Origin: CAZZBK01 sp964652155
GTDB lineage: Bacteria; Planctomycetota; Planctomycetia; Pirellulales; PNKZ01
Reading direction: 5' to 3'
Assembly: GCA_964652155.1 (NCBI GenBank)
Contig: CAZZBK010000029.1
Span: 1-44,861, forward strand
DNA: 44,861 nt
The notes under the pieces are model-generated. The model had not been told where the DNA came from. It saw only the letters and a list, made by a program, of their open reading frames with translations, and searched no databases. Below, piece after piece: positions 24,254 through 32,032 of this stretch. Every line of letters starts with the position of its first letter. Position 1 is the stretch's first letter. Both the position numbers and the translations under genes were made by a program.

Positions 24254-24443
24254 GCGACGCAGCGGCAGAAGCTTAACGTTTTCTGGTTAGCGGCAATCGC
24301 CGATAGCATTGCTATCGTAACACCTCGTCTTCTCATTTTGGCCACGGTCTTCAATACTACGTCTGGAACCGGCGAGGCGATACGTCTTGCACGATGTGGA
24401 CCTGAGGAAGTTACAAAGCCGCCGGGGTGATGGAGCGCAAAGC

Positions 24444-24731
24444 ATGTCTGAGTCGATGAACGAACTTTATGCTCGATACGTTGCCGTGATCAAATTCTTT
24501 AATACGGAACTCAATCGCAGTGAGCTAAGGTCATCGACCCTGGCAACGCTGAAATTGCACGCTTTGTCGGCGGATGAATTTCCCGAGTGGTGGGCGCATA
24601 TTTGCTCCGTCAAGGAACTTCATGCGCGTTGGATCGATCGGCTCAACGACCCAGCCGAGGCCTGGCGCAAAGCCTGCCAGGAGACCGCCAACGAATTGGG
24701 TAAAATTCCTATTCGTCGCGTCGCAGCTTAG
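24444..24731 (+). CDS. hypothetical protein of 95 residues
   Basis: Starts at the ATG 24444, with GGAG (24432-24435) 8 bases ahead. The product, beginning MSESMNELYARYVAVIKFFN, is predicted mostly helical with Trp pairs (EFPEWWAHIC, EAWRKACQE). I do not recognise the family. Its last 23 bases overlap, on the opposite strand, the end of the 258-residue gene, so the two are convergent and interlocked. The surrounding DNA is richer in A/T than the flanking carA. It may be a small accessory gene. Confidence 0.55.
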   Translation: MSESMNELYARYVAVIKFFNTELNRSELRSSTLATLKLHALSADEFPEWWAHICSVKELHARWIDRLNDPAEAWRKACQETANELGKIPIRRVAA

Positions 24732-25485
24732 CGACACGCTTCGCGGGAGGATTTGAGTTTCTTTGGGAGAAAGATTCTCCTGGTAAAATAAACTCTGCCG
24801 AATCGAACATCGCTTGAAGAAAACTTTCAATCGCCTTTCCCCGAAATATTTGCTTATCCGGATACGAGCGAGGAGTAATCAGTATGACTCCTTGGGTTCG
24901 TAAGGTTCGCGCGGCTATCTGCCAAAGTAACTTCGCGGTTTGATCGGTCATCTCAAGGTTCGCAACCACACGATCGATCAATTCACTGATAATATTGCGG
25001 GCGGTTAATTGATTTAGGGAATTGAGATCAGCCATATCCAGCCATTCTTGGAACGCGGCAACATCGGCGAAAACATTCTCCTCGAACGATTGAGGAAGTC
25101 TCTCACCGGCAATTTCATACTCTTGACGAATGATCTCCTGGACCGTGGGGCGGTCACCCGCAATTCGTCCGTTTTTGAAAACAACGACCTCGGCATTGCC
25201 CCAAGGGTAGATCGACAACTCTTCTTGTTTCACCGCAATCCCTGGGACACCCGTATCCGGGCCAACAAACACGATCTCCACGAGATCGTCTCGCGTCAAC
25301 TCGAATCGATCCGCCCACGGCTCTAACCATAGAATGCCGAGTTCAGTATCAGTTTGACAAACGCGTAGCGTCGGAGCATTCCCAAGTTGATCTGCCCAGG
25401 GCGCTAGCCAACTAACAACGAGACTATCTCCCGTATTACGAACGTGTAGTGTCTTTCGCACCAATGGTTCAATTTGTTCGCTCAT
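24709..25485 (-). CDS. hypothetical protein of 258 residues
   Basis: Begins at the ATG 25483-25485 (MSEQIEPLVRKTLHVRNTGD); an ATG ten codons upstream would overlap the preceding 85-residue gene by 8 bases and is a second choice. The first 110 residues look like beta strands with two similar segments, SWLAPWADQLGN and LWLEPWADRFEL, perhaps an internal duplication. The part from about 120 on is helical (PTVQEIIRQEYEIAGERLPQ, LLWQIAARTLRTQGVILITP). There is no signal peptide or membrane helix. I recognise no family. It forms a two-gene unit with the 85-residue gene and lies downstream of the GAP1-like/coiled-coil pair on the same strand. Confidence 0.6.
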   Translation of the reverse strand: MSEQIEPLVRKTLHVRNTGDSLVVSWLAPWADQLGNAPTLRVCQTDTELGILWLEPWADRFELTRDDLVEIVFVGPDTGVPGIAVKQEELSIYPWGNAEVVVFKNGRIAGDRPTVQEIIRQEYEIAGERLPQSFEENVFADVAAFQEWLDMADLNSLNQLTARNIISELIDRVVANLEMTDQTAKLLWQIAARTLRTQGVILITPRSYPDKQIFRGKAIESFLQAMFDSAEFILPGESFSQRNSNPPAKRVAKLRRDE

Positions 25486-25507
25486 AACGGTCACGTTTGA
25501 TGGCAAG

Positions 25508-25765
25508 CTAGCCAAGCAACTCCAAACACCGCTCGATTAATTGTAATCGAATTTCTGACGTGGGTCGTCCGCGTTTGCGAACAACTTGTTCACAATAGAA
25601 TTGGCGCCAAGCCTCGAGCATGGGGCGATCCACGCCGAGTTTCTCTAGCTCGTCGCGTGTGATGTTGTGGAGACTAACCTGCGCATCATTAGCGCCGACT
25701 CCCCAAAGTCGATGGCCAAACTCTTCGAGCGTCATACCAGGAGGTATCGGCAACGCGGTGGACAT
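25508..25765 (-). CDS. hypothetical protein of 85 residues
   Basis: A small helical protein (MTLEEFGHRLWGVGANDAQV at its N-terminal part, then ITRDELEKLGVDRPMLEAWR and a basic stretch VVRKRGRPTSE). It has no cysteine cluster or signal peptide. GGGGCG stands 3 bases ahead of the ATG. It lies 22 bases upstream of the 258-residue gene on the same strand, so the two are probably co-transcribed, a size pair like an antitoxin with its toxin or an immunity gene with an effector; that is only an analogy. I know no family for it. Confidence 0.55.
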   Translation of the reverse strand: MSTALPIPPGMTLEEFGHRLWGVGANDAQVSLHNITRDELEKLGVDRPMLEAWRQFYCEQVVRKRGRPTSEIRLQLIERCLELLG

Positions 25766-25933
25766 TTCGCCCCGAACTTCCCAAGAGAGTGATACTCGAT
25801 CAGCCTGTGATAAAGGCAGACCGCTTTGCTCCTTTGCACTTCGGTTTTAACCGAGAAACTCCACGGTTTCCACACACTCAAGGCAGGAAAGTACCGCGTA
25901 ACATAGATCAGAATGGAGGTAAAGGCGGGTCGC

Positions 25934-27229
25934 TTAGCGGCCGGTGAGCAGGAAGTCGATCACGTCCATCACGCTCAGCGAGATGTGCGGGTTGCGGATC
26001 GCGTCGTTGTCGAGACAGTGCTGCCAGGTGGCCATCGCGTGGCGAACATACTGAGCCCGCACCTCTTCGACCAGTCCGGGGCCCACGCGGTGCAGCAACT
26101 GGGGCCACTGCTGCTTGAGCTCGACGAAGGCGTGCGGCTTGCCCGCCACGGTCTCGAACACCAGGTCGTCGAGCGTTTCCAACAACTCGATGGCGTCGCC
26201 GCAATGCTCGGCCAACACCACCGACGGATCGGTCGACACCTCGGCCAAGTCGAGCACCGCCGAACCCGTTTCTGCTCCGAAGCCGCCATGCGCTCGATGC
26301 GGGCGATCAAAGTTAGCGGAAGGATTCCCCGGCGTGTCGTCGATTCCATCGCCACCATGCGCGTTGAGCAGTGTTTGGGCCCACATGTCGAGTTGAGCAA
26401 GCCGCAAGGTTTCGGGCAGCGAGGCGTAATCGTTGGCCAAGGCTTCAAGCTGATCCCCCTTGAGTCGCCGCGCGACCCAGGCGGTCCAACCATGAAACAC
26501 GCTGGCCGGGCGACCATCGAGCAGATCGACCCAGGCGACGTCCCCTTGCCGTTCGACCCGTTGCCGCTCGGCCGCGTCGGACGACACGGCGAAGACGCGG
26601 AACGGTCGATGGGGCGAGAATTTGAGCCCCGTGGTGAACGAGAGTTCGTGACGCACTTGCGGCGGCAACAATTGCCACACCGCCTCGAACAGCCCTGCCG
26701 CGTCTCCTGCAAGCCGCGTGGCGACCGCCGAGTGACACACCACCGCGTCGAGCGCGCTCAAGACCGGGTCGACCCCGTAACGCAGCAGCGCGGCATGCAC
26801 GTAACTCGCGTCGAACTCACGGGCCGAGCCCTGAATTTGTAGTTGCGGCAACTCGCCGGGCAGGTGCTGCCAGCCGCGCGCGGCGCTGGATGCCTCGAAC
26901 GCTCGCCAGAGCGCGAAGGGGTTATAGCCAAACTGCGCGAGCACCTCGGTCGAAACCACAATGCCGCGCGTGTATGTGTCGCGGCCATCGCTGGTCAAAT
27001 CGCTCAGATCGTGCCGCGACTGAGTCAGGCAATGCGAGCCGCTGGGGAGCGGAAAGCAATTCAAACTCGTCACCGTGCCGTGCGGATCAAGCAATGCGTC
27101 GCGCTGCGGACCCCAGCTTTGCAACGCCGCCGCGTCGTTCGGCAACACGCCGATACTCTGACCGGTCAGGCGATAAGCGCGCGTGCGGGCATGTTCCGTG
27201 GCGGCAAAAATGACTTGATCGACGAGCAT
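25934..27229 (-). CDS. GTPase-associated protein 1 N-terminal domain-like (GAP1-N2) protein
   Basis: A 431-residue protein, starting at the ATG 27227-27229, 5 bases beyond the stop of the coiled-coil gene. The opening (MLVDQVIFAATEHARTRAYR), LPSGSHCLTQS and a TYTRGIVVSTEVLAQFGYNP motif with FALWRAFEAS recall the GAP1-N2 domain, known to me from bacterial conflict systems built around a TRAFAC-type GTPase. The centre reads like a nuclease- or ATPase-free helical region (WQLLPPQVRHELSFTTGLKF, GWTAWVARRLKGDQ). No GTPase gene lies beside it here. The assignment rests on memory of the pattern and not on a search. It is the second gene of a minus-strand pair. Confidence 0.6.
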   Translation of the reverse strand: MLVDQVIFAATEHARTRAYRLTGQSIGVLPNDAAALQSWGPQRDALLDPHGTVTSLNCFPLPSGSHCLTQSRHDLSDLTSDGRDTYTRGIVVSTEVLAQFGYNPFALWRAFEASSAARGWQHLPGELPQLQIQGSAREFDASYVHAALLRYGVDPVLSALDAVVCHSAVATRLAGDAAGLFEAVWQLLPPQVRHELSFTTGLKFSPHRPFRVFAVSSDAAERQRVERQGDVAWVDLLDGRPASVFHGWTAWVARRLKGDQLEALANDYASLPETLRLAQLDMWAQTLLNAHGGDGIDDTPGNPSANFDRPHRAHGGFGAETGSAVLDLAEVSTDPSVVLAEHCGDAIELLETLDDLVFETVAGKPHAFVELKQQWPQLLHRVGPGLVEEVRAQYVRHAMATWQHCLDNDAIRNPHISLSVMDVIDFLLTGR

Positions 27230-27234
27230 CACGG

Positions 27235-28158
27235 TTACCTCTCCGAGGTGTTGGGGTCGGGTGTGCGGCCCGGGGACGTGCGGCCGCGGGATTTTGTGTT
27301 CTTGCGGGGCGTGAGGGTCGCTTCGCTGTGCAGCGCGTTCAACTGATTCAACAGCGCGTCGACGTCGTGCAACTCGACGCTCGGCCGTTGCTGCGCCGCG
27401 GTCTGCAACCGCAATTGGCTCTCGACCGCCAGACGTAGCTGTTGCCACTCGCTTGCCCAGAGGCTTCGCTCTTGCTCGAACTGCTGCCGTTCGGCGATGC
27501 GTTGCTGCTGGACCTCGGCCAACTCGCTGCGCGCGGCGGCCAAAGCCTGTTGCAGCCGCTCGTTCGTGTCGCGATCGAGGGCAAAATGTCCCTTGGCATG
27601 CGCCAGGCGCTGCTGCATGCGCAAGGCTTGTTGGCGTGCGTCGGCCAACTCGCGCCGAACGTCGTTCAGTTCAGCCAACATCGGAGCGACACGCACAAGC
27701 TGTTCGTAGGCGGCCGCCAGTTGCCGCTCGAGCTTCTGTCGCTGCTGTTCGCTCGCGGCCCAGGCCGCGGCGTGCTCGCGCGAGTCGGGAGACTTGTGCT
27801 TGGCCGATGTCGTGCCGCCGTCGCGGGGCGCTAGTTGCCGGGCCTCGGCAAGTTGCCGCGCCTCGGTCTGCACCTGCTGTAGATTGAGCATCGCGACGCA
27901 CCGCAACTCGTCGAGCCGGTTCCACTGGAGCTGGATCGCCTCGCGGTCGGTTTCGAGTGCCTCGGTCTGCTGCTGCAAACGCGCTTCGACCTCGAGCAAC
28001 TCGCCGCGCCAAGCGTCGAAATAGTCACACTGCCGCAACACAAACGCTTCGTTGAGCTCGATGCCGCCGCGCCACTCGGCGAGCGCTTCGCGCAACGCGT
28101 CCCAACTCGGCACAGGCAGTGAATCGTGCGACACAGTCAATCCAACTCCAGGCGACAT
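27235..28158 (-). CDS. coiled-coil protein partner of the GAP1-like protein
   Basis: A 307-residue protein dominated by long coiled-coil heptads rich in Glu, Gln, Arg and Leu from about 50 to 255 (VEARLQQQTEALETDREAIQ, QQRIAERQQFEQERSLW), with a basic, low-complexity tail (SRGRTSPGRTPD). A short N-terminal region (SWDALREALAEWRGGIELNE) may be globular. It has no signal peptide. Its stop and the next start are 5 bases apart, so the two proteins are made together and may form a complex. ATG 28158 is used; a later TTG or GTG start with a GGAG ahead is possible. No family was recognised. Confidence 0.65.
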   Translation of the reverse strand: MSPGVGLTVSHDSLPVPSWDALREALAEWRGGIELNEAFVLRQCDYFDAWRGELLEVEARLQQQTEALETDREAIQLQWNRLDELRCVAMLNLQQVQTEARQLAEARQLAPRDGGTTSAKHKSPDSREHAAAWAASEQQRQKLERQLAAAYEQLVRVAPMLAELNDVRRELADARQQALRMQQRLAHAKGHFALDRDTNERLQQALAAARSELAEVQQQRIAERQQFEQERSLWASEWQQLRLAVESQLRLQTAAQQRPSVELHDVDALLNQLNALHSEATLTPRKNTKSRGRTSPGRTPDPNTSER

Positions 28159-28493
28159 GCCTTCTGCTCAATCTGCGAACGCCTCAGAAACCCGTTCCTA
28201 CGTTGTATCTTCGACCCGAATGCAGCCCCCGCTTAGCTCGATCTCACGCGGGGCGTTGTAGCCGGCAAGGGCTGTACGACACCCCGATCGATCGTGGCCA
28301 CGCCAAACGCGCTCGGTGGGGCATGCCCAACAACTGGGGCTCAGCGACCGATCGAGCGGGAAGGACCGTAGGAAACCTAGGTTGGGGGGAGCCTCTCGGC
28401 AAACGAACCGCACGCTCGATCTTGGAGAAATTAAGCCCAGCGAGTCGAGAACCCCCTCCACTGACGGGCTGGGAGAGCAGCTAAGCTGCGGCC
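28159..28493. other. gene-free interval before the Cys-rich protein gene
   Basis: About 335 bases between the start of the coiled-coil gene and the next promoter. A frame of 108 codons on the minus strand (28198-28524) has no ribosome binding site, and its product is rich in Ser, Arg and Cys as shadow frames are here. I see no repeat family of the window, no tRNA and no clear hairpin in it. It must hold the promoter of the coiled-coil/GAP1-like pair, which I cannot place. Confidence 0.4.
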
Positions 28494-28499
28494 TATAAT
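28494..28499 (+). promoter_or_regulatory. possible -10 box upstream of the Cys-rich secreted protein
   Basis: A perfect TATAAT 70 bases before the ATG at 28570. No good -35 box is found 16-18 bases further up, so it is only a candidate. It implies a leader of about 64 bases. Confidence 0.35.
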
Positions 28500-28569
28500 C
28501 GGACTGAACGGAGTTTACCGCCACAACCGTTGTGGCCCTGGTTCAAGTTTCTGTACGAGGGGGAAACCC

Positions 28570-29073
28570 ATGTTGTTCAAGTTTGCGTTGGGAGGCCTAC
28601 TGCTGTTGGCCGCCACGGTCGTCGAGGCTGGGCCCTTCAGCCGCGGCGCTGTCGAAGCACTGGAAGCCGCGACCGATCAGGCGATGCCTCCCGTCTACTA
28701 TTTGGTCTCGCAGCCCAAGGGACCCACCATTGCGGCTCCGTCGGGAGACACGGCCGTGGTGGCGAGCGAGGAAGCGACCCCGGTGGTCGCGTCGGATCTG
28801 TGTATCCGCTACCACCATTTCGGCCGCAAGGTGGTCGATCCGTGCTGCAAGCCTTACGAGACCCGTTGGGTCTGCGTGAAGCACCCTTGCACGTGCTGCG
28901 ACGTGTTGATTCCGGTCTGCTTGCCGGCCTGCATTCCGGACTGCCCAACGGTTCACTGTCGCGGGGCGATTTTAGCCACCGGCGTGGTGAGCTTCGACTA
29001 CGGCTACGGCATCAAGGTCAACGTCCGCATTCAGCGCAATGGCGACTTGGTTGTGAACTACTTCGGTGCGTAA
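28570..29073 (+). CDS. small Cys-rich secreted protein of unknown function
   Basis: A 167-residue protein. GAGGGGG lies 6 bases ahead of the ATG, and the first 20 residues form a signal peptide (MLFKFALGGLLLLAATVVEA). A middle part of about 60 residues rich in Ala and Pro leads to a cluster of eleven cysteines between residues 78 and 131, including CC and CTCC (for example DPCCKPYETRWVCVKHPCTC), and a short beta-rich end (VNVRIQRNGDLVVNYFGA). The cysteines suggest disulfide-stabilised structure or metal binding in the envelope; planctomycetes are rich in such proteins. It has its own promoter candidate and terminator, so it is monocistronic. Confidence 0.75.
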   Translation: MLFKFALGGLLLLAATVVEAGPFSRGAVEALEAATDQAMPPVYYLVSQPKGPTIAAPSGDTAVVASEEATPVVASDLCIRYHHFGRKVVDPCCKPYETRWVCVKHPCTCCDVLIPVCLPACIPDCPTVHCRGAILATGVVSFDYGYGIKVNVRIQRNGDLVVNYFGA

Positions 29074-29109
29074 GGCGTCGAGTGGTTAGAAGTTGACTGT
29101 CCATTGAAA

Positions 29110-29150
29110 CGCGACGGGAGTTGCCGCACGGTGCTCCCGCCGCGTTTTTT
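29110..29150 (+). terminator. intrinsic terminator of the Cys-rich protein gene
   Basis: The arms CGCGACGGGAG (29110-29120) and CTCCCGCCGCG (29134-29144) pair with one mismatch and are followed by six T (29145-29150), 37 bases after the stop codon. Confidence 0.85.
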
Positions 29151-29206
29151 GTTGCGCGCAAGAATATCTCGTGAAGCCGCTGGCGCGATTGAGGGGTGTC
29201 ATCCAG

Positions 29207-29248
29207 TTAGCCGCGCTCACGCAGCGGAGCGCGTGAGCGCGGCGAACG
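29207..29248. repeat. palindrome, family D (17-bp arms)
   Basis: GTTAGCCGCGCTCACGC (29207-29223) and GCGTGAGCGCGGCGAAC (29232-29248) pair with one mismatch around AGCGGAGC. A related sequence with the same GTTAGCCGC and GCGGAGCGCGT parts occurs at 20466-20495 between galE and the ABC permease gene. It lies near the end of the acyl-CoA dehydrogenase gene. Confidence 0.7.
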
Positions 29249-29277
29249 AACCATAAAATGCACCACTTTCATTCCCG

Positions 29278-31035
29278 TTACCGGCGCAGCTCGGCGTCGG
29301 CCAGCCGCGTCGTGGCGTCGTCGTCATGGTCCCAGAGTTCGCTCAAGTTGCGGCGAATCCGCCGACCGGCCGTGAGCAAATAGTACCGCCCGCGCTTGAG
29401 CGCGTGCAGCTTCTCGGCCTCGTCGGCGTGCGGGTCGCGGACGAGCAAGTCGAGCCGGTTGAGCACGCAACTCGACACGTACAATTCCGTGGCCGAGTCG
29501 GCGATCCGCCCTTGCAAATACTGTTTTTCGAGCACCGCCTGTTGATGATTGCGGAGCACGGCCTCGACCTCGCCGCCGAATTGGCCGATGAGCTTGGCCA
29601 GCTTCAGCGCGTCGTCTTGCAACTCGGTCGAGCGCACCACAACGCTGGGCGAGGTAACGAGCGAACTCAGCTTGCGCGAAGCGAAATGGAACAGTCGGCC
29701 GTAGCCGCTCAGTGGGTTCTTGATCGCTTCGAGCACCCCCTGCAATTCGAGTCCCACATCGCGCATGCCCACGAGCGCGATAAACGCGCGGAGCACGTCG
29801 TTGGCCCCTTCGCCGATCATATTGATCCGCGCGTCGCGCATCATCCGCTCGAACGGTTCGTCGTTGAAGTACGCTTTGCCGCCGTAGATTTGGAACGTGT
29901 CGTTGATGATCGTCCACAGCACGTCGGTCGCAAACACCTTGAGCATGGCCGTCTCGAGCATGTAATCGTCTTCGCCCGAGTCGATCAACGCGGCGGTCTG
30001 ATACGTGGCCGACTCCATCGCAAACGCTCCGGCGCTCATGTAGGCCAGCTTTTGCTTGACCATCTCGAACGAGCCGAGGGTCTGGCCGAACTGCTTGCGG
30101 GTGTTGGCGTGTTGCACGGCCCGGGCGAGACAGTACTTGGCCGCGCCGGTGCAGCTGGCGCCGAACGTCGTGCGGCCGAAGTCGAGCACCGTGAGGGCCA
30201 CCTTCAGCCCGCGGCCGAGTTGACCGAGGATATTCTCGCGGGGGACGAACATATCGTGAAACGCGAGCCGGGCGGTGGCGCTGCCGCGCACGCCGCACTT
30301 GGCCATCCGCTGCTCGATGACCTCGAAACCCGGCATGTCGGGCGTCACAATGAACGCCGTGACTTTGGTCTCCGACTGGCCGATCACCGGCGTGCGGGCC
30401 ATCACCGTGAGCACTTGAGCAATGCCGCCATTGGTGATCCACCGCTTTTGACCATTGAGCACGTAGCCTCGCCCGTCGGCGGTAGGCACGGCCTGGGTTT
30501 GCACGTTCGCGGCGTCGCTGCCCGCCTCCGGCTCGGTCAGCGCAAAGGCGCTGATCCACTCGCCGCTGGCCAGCTTGGGCAACCACCGCGCCTGCTGGGC
30601 GTCGGTGCCGAAGAGCACCAACGAGCGCGGGCCGATCGAGTGATGCGCGTTGACAAACAACGCCGTGCTGGCACAGTGGCCACCAAGTATTTCAAGCAGT
30701 CGGCAGTACTGGGTCTGCGACAGTTCGAGTCCGCCGACGCGCTTGGGCAGACACGCGCCGAGCACGCCGAGCTTGCCCAGCCCGTGAACGACATCGTCGC
30801 CGATGAGTGCCTCGCGATCGATCTTCACGGGGTCGATGTGCTCGCGACAATACTGCCGCAGCTCGACCTCGCGCGCGTGCAGTGACGTGTCGTGCGACAG
30901 GTCGGGATAGGGCAACAGCCGCGGAGCAAGCCAGTGGCCAAAGTACAGTCCCTTGGCAAAGCCCACGCGATCAAGCGACGAGCCGAGCATTTCCTCGGCG
31001 GCCGCGCGTTGCTTGTCGATCTCGGCTTGGTTCAT
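29278..31035 (-). CDS. acyl-CoA dehydrogenase family protein with C-terminal extension
   Basis: A 585-residue flavoenzyme that oxidises acyl-CoA thioesters to enoyl-CoA. Signatures: FALTEPEAGSDAANVQTQAV (FAD and substrate contact), GQKRWITNGGIAQVLTVMAR, GVRGSATARLAFHDMFVPRE, DFGRTTFGASCTGAAKYCLA, QFGQTLGSFEMVKQKLA and the catalytic glutamate Glu409 in MIGEGANDVLRAFIAL. A C-terminal helical extension of about 150 residues, like that of VLCAD/ACAD9, distinguishes it from short-chain types and suggests membrane or long-chain substrate use. Its start overlaps the stop of the upstream Cys-rich protein gene by 4 bases (ATGA), so both are translated together. No electron-transfer flavoprotein genes are nearby. 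Confidence 0.92.
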   Translation of the reverse strand: MNQAEIDKQRAAAEEMLGSSLDRVGFAKGLYFGHWLAPRLLPYPDLSHDTSLHAREVELRQYCREHIDPVKIDREALIGDDVVHGLGKLGVLGACLPKRVGGLELSQTQYCRLLEILGGHCASTALFVNAHHSIGPRSLVLFGTDAQQARWLPKLASGEWISAFALTEPEAGSDAANVQTQAVPTADGRGYVLNGQKRWITNGGIAQVLTVMARTPVIGQSETKVTAFIVTPDMPGFEVIEQRMAKCGVRGSATARLAFHDMFVPRENILGQLGRGLKVALTVLDFGRTTFGASCTGAAKYCLARAVQHANTRKQFGQTLGSFEMVKQKLAYMSAGAFAMESATYQTAALIDSGEDDYMLETAMLKVFATDVLWTIINDTFQIYGGKAYFNDEPFERMMRDARINMIGEGANDVLRAFIALVGMRDVGLELQGVLEAIKNPLSGYGRLFHFASRKLSSLVTSPSVVVRSTELQDDALKLAKLIGQFGGEVEAVLRNHQQAVLEKQYLQGRIADSATELYVSSCVLNRLDLLVRDPHADEAEKLHALKRGRYYLLTAGRRIRRNLSELWDHDDDATTRLADAELRR

Positions 31036-31661
31036 GGCGCGCTCCGATACATGGGCGGGGGATTGCTCACATCATGCGGGCCACCCGAGCCCGGCGGCAA
31101 TGCTCCCTGCGGGGGAGCAAGCGTTGGGACAGGCAACGGGTTCTGCTGCGGCGACGCCGCGGAGGGCACGCTCAAAGGCATCGCCGCGACCTGCGCCGCC
31201 ATGAGCTCGCGCCGATCGGTGACCGGATCGGGGTAGAGCCGCCAGCGCTCGCCATCGGGCAGTGGCGTGCAGGTCGTCCCCACCAGTCCACACTTGGGGC
31301 ACGTACACTCGGTGATCGAGACATAGTGCGGTTTCGACACAACCTTGGGGGTCCGCACCAACTGCACCACGGTCACCGGCTTGCCCAAGGTCGGAAACCA
31401 CCTGGGAACCAAACAGGGGGCGTGCGTCACCGGATCGGTGTGGGTCGTCGTGCCGAAGGGGCGACTCGGCCCGGGCAAGCACGCCGGCGCGGCTTCGAGA
31501 TTGTGGCACCAACTCAAGTGCTGCGCCTCACGACACTCGACGCGCGTCGTCACCCGCGGCGGCTGCGTGCAAGCACAACGGCGACACACGAGCTCGTTCC
31601 CCTCGCTCCACGCCACACCGCTGAGCCACACCGCGACGATGAGCAAACCGCGATTGAGCAC
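31032..31661 (-). CDS. small Cys-rich secreted protein, translationally coupled to the acyl-CoA dehydrogenase
   Basis: A 209-residue protein with a signal peptide (MLNRGLLIVAVWLSGVAWSE). The mature part has nine or ten cysteines in pairs, among them LVCRRCACTQ, ECREAQHLSWCHN and ITECTCPKCGLVGTTCTPLP, the last resembling a zinc ribbon. The final 60 residues are rich in Pro, Ala and Gly and probably disordered. The stop overlaps the next start (ATGA). An exported protein coupled to a cytoplasmic flavoenzyme is unusual. No family was recognised. Confidence 0.7.
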   Translation of the reverse strand: MLNRGLLIVAVWLSGVAWSEGNELVCRRCACTQPPRVTTRVECREAQHLSWCHNLEAAPACLPGPSRPFGTTTHTDPVTHAPCLVPRWFPTLGKPVTVVQLVRTPKVVSKPHYVSITECTCPKCGLVGTTCTPLPDGERWRLYPDPVTDRRELMAAQVAAMPLSVPSAASPQQNPLPVPTLAPPQGALPPGSGGPHDVSNPPPMYRSAP

Positions 31662-31843
31662 GGCAAACCGTCCTTCTGACCCCAGGGGTCAGCGTTACGC
31701 GCCTACGAATCGAGCGACCACTCCTACTCATCGAACGTGGATAATCGCCAAGTTCGCTAGAATCGTCACGCGCGCCAAGCATCCCGCAGGTCCCCCAGTC
31801 TACGGACCGCCATGCGATGAAAGCGTGTGAGCGTCACATCTTG

Positions 31844-31885
31844 AGGGTGGCTGGCGTTTTGCGCCACCAAAACACCAGCCACCCT
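31844..31885. repeat. palindrome, family E (17-bp arms)
   Basis: AGGGTGGCTGGCGTTTT (31844-31860) and AAAACACCAGCCACCCT (31869-31885) pair with one mismatch around GCGCCACC. It sits in the 371-base interval between the divergent Cys-rich and oxidoreductase genes (31662-32032). A related half lies at 25-36. The rest of that interval shows no gene and no repeat that I can see. Confidence 0.75.
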
Positions 31886-32032
31886 GCCGCCCCGAGTGGG
31901 ACCAATTCAATGGCTTCGATGCGACCGGAGCGGCGTATTGGCCGATGAAGGGCATTTTATTGCGGGCTCCCGATGAGCCGGTTAGGCTATGAATCCCTCG
32001 ACCCTCTCGCACTCGAACCCCCGGAGTTGACT

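Noticed and set aside
28198..28524. A 108-codon minus-strand frame between the coiled-coil and Cys-rich protein genes
   Set aside because: It has no ribosome binding site, overlaps the promoter candidate and has a composition like shadow frames.
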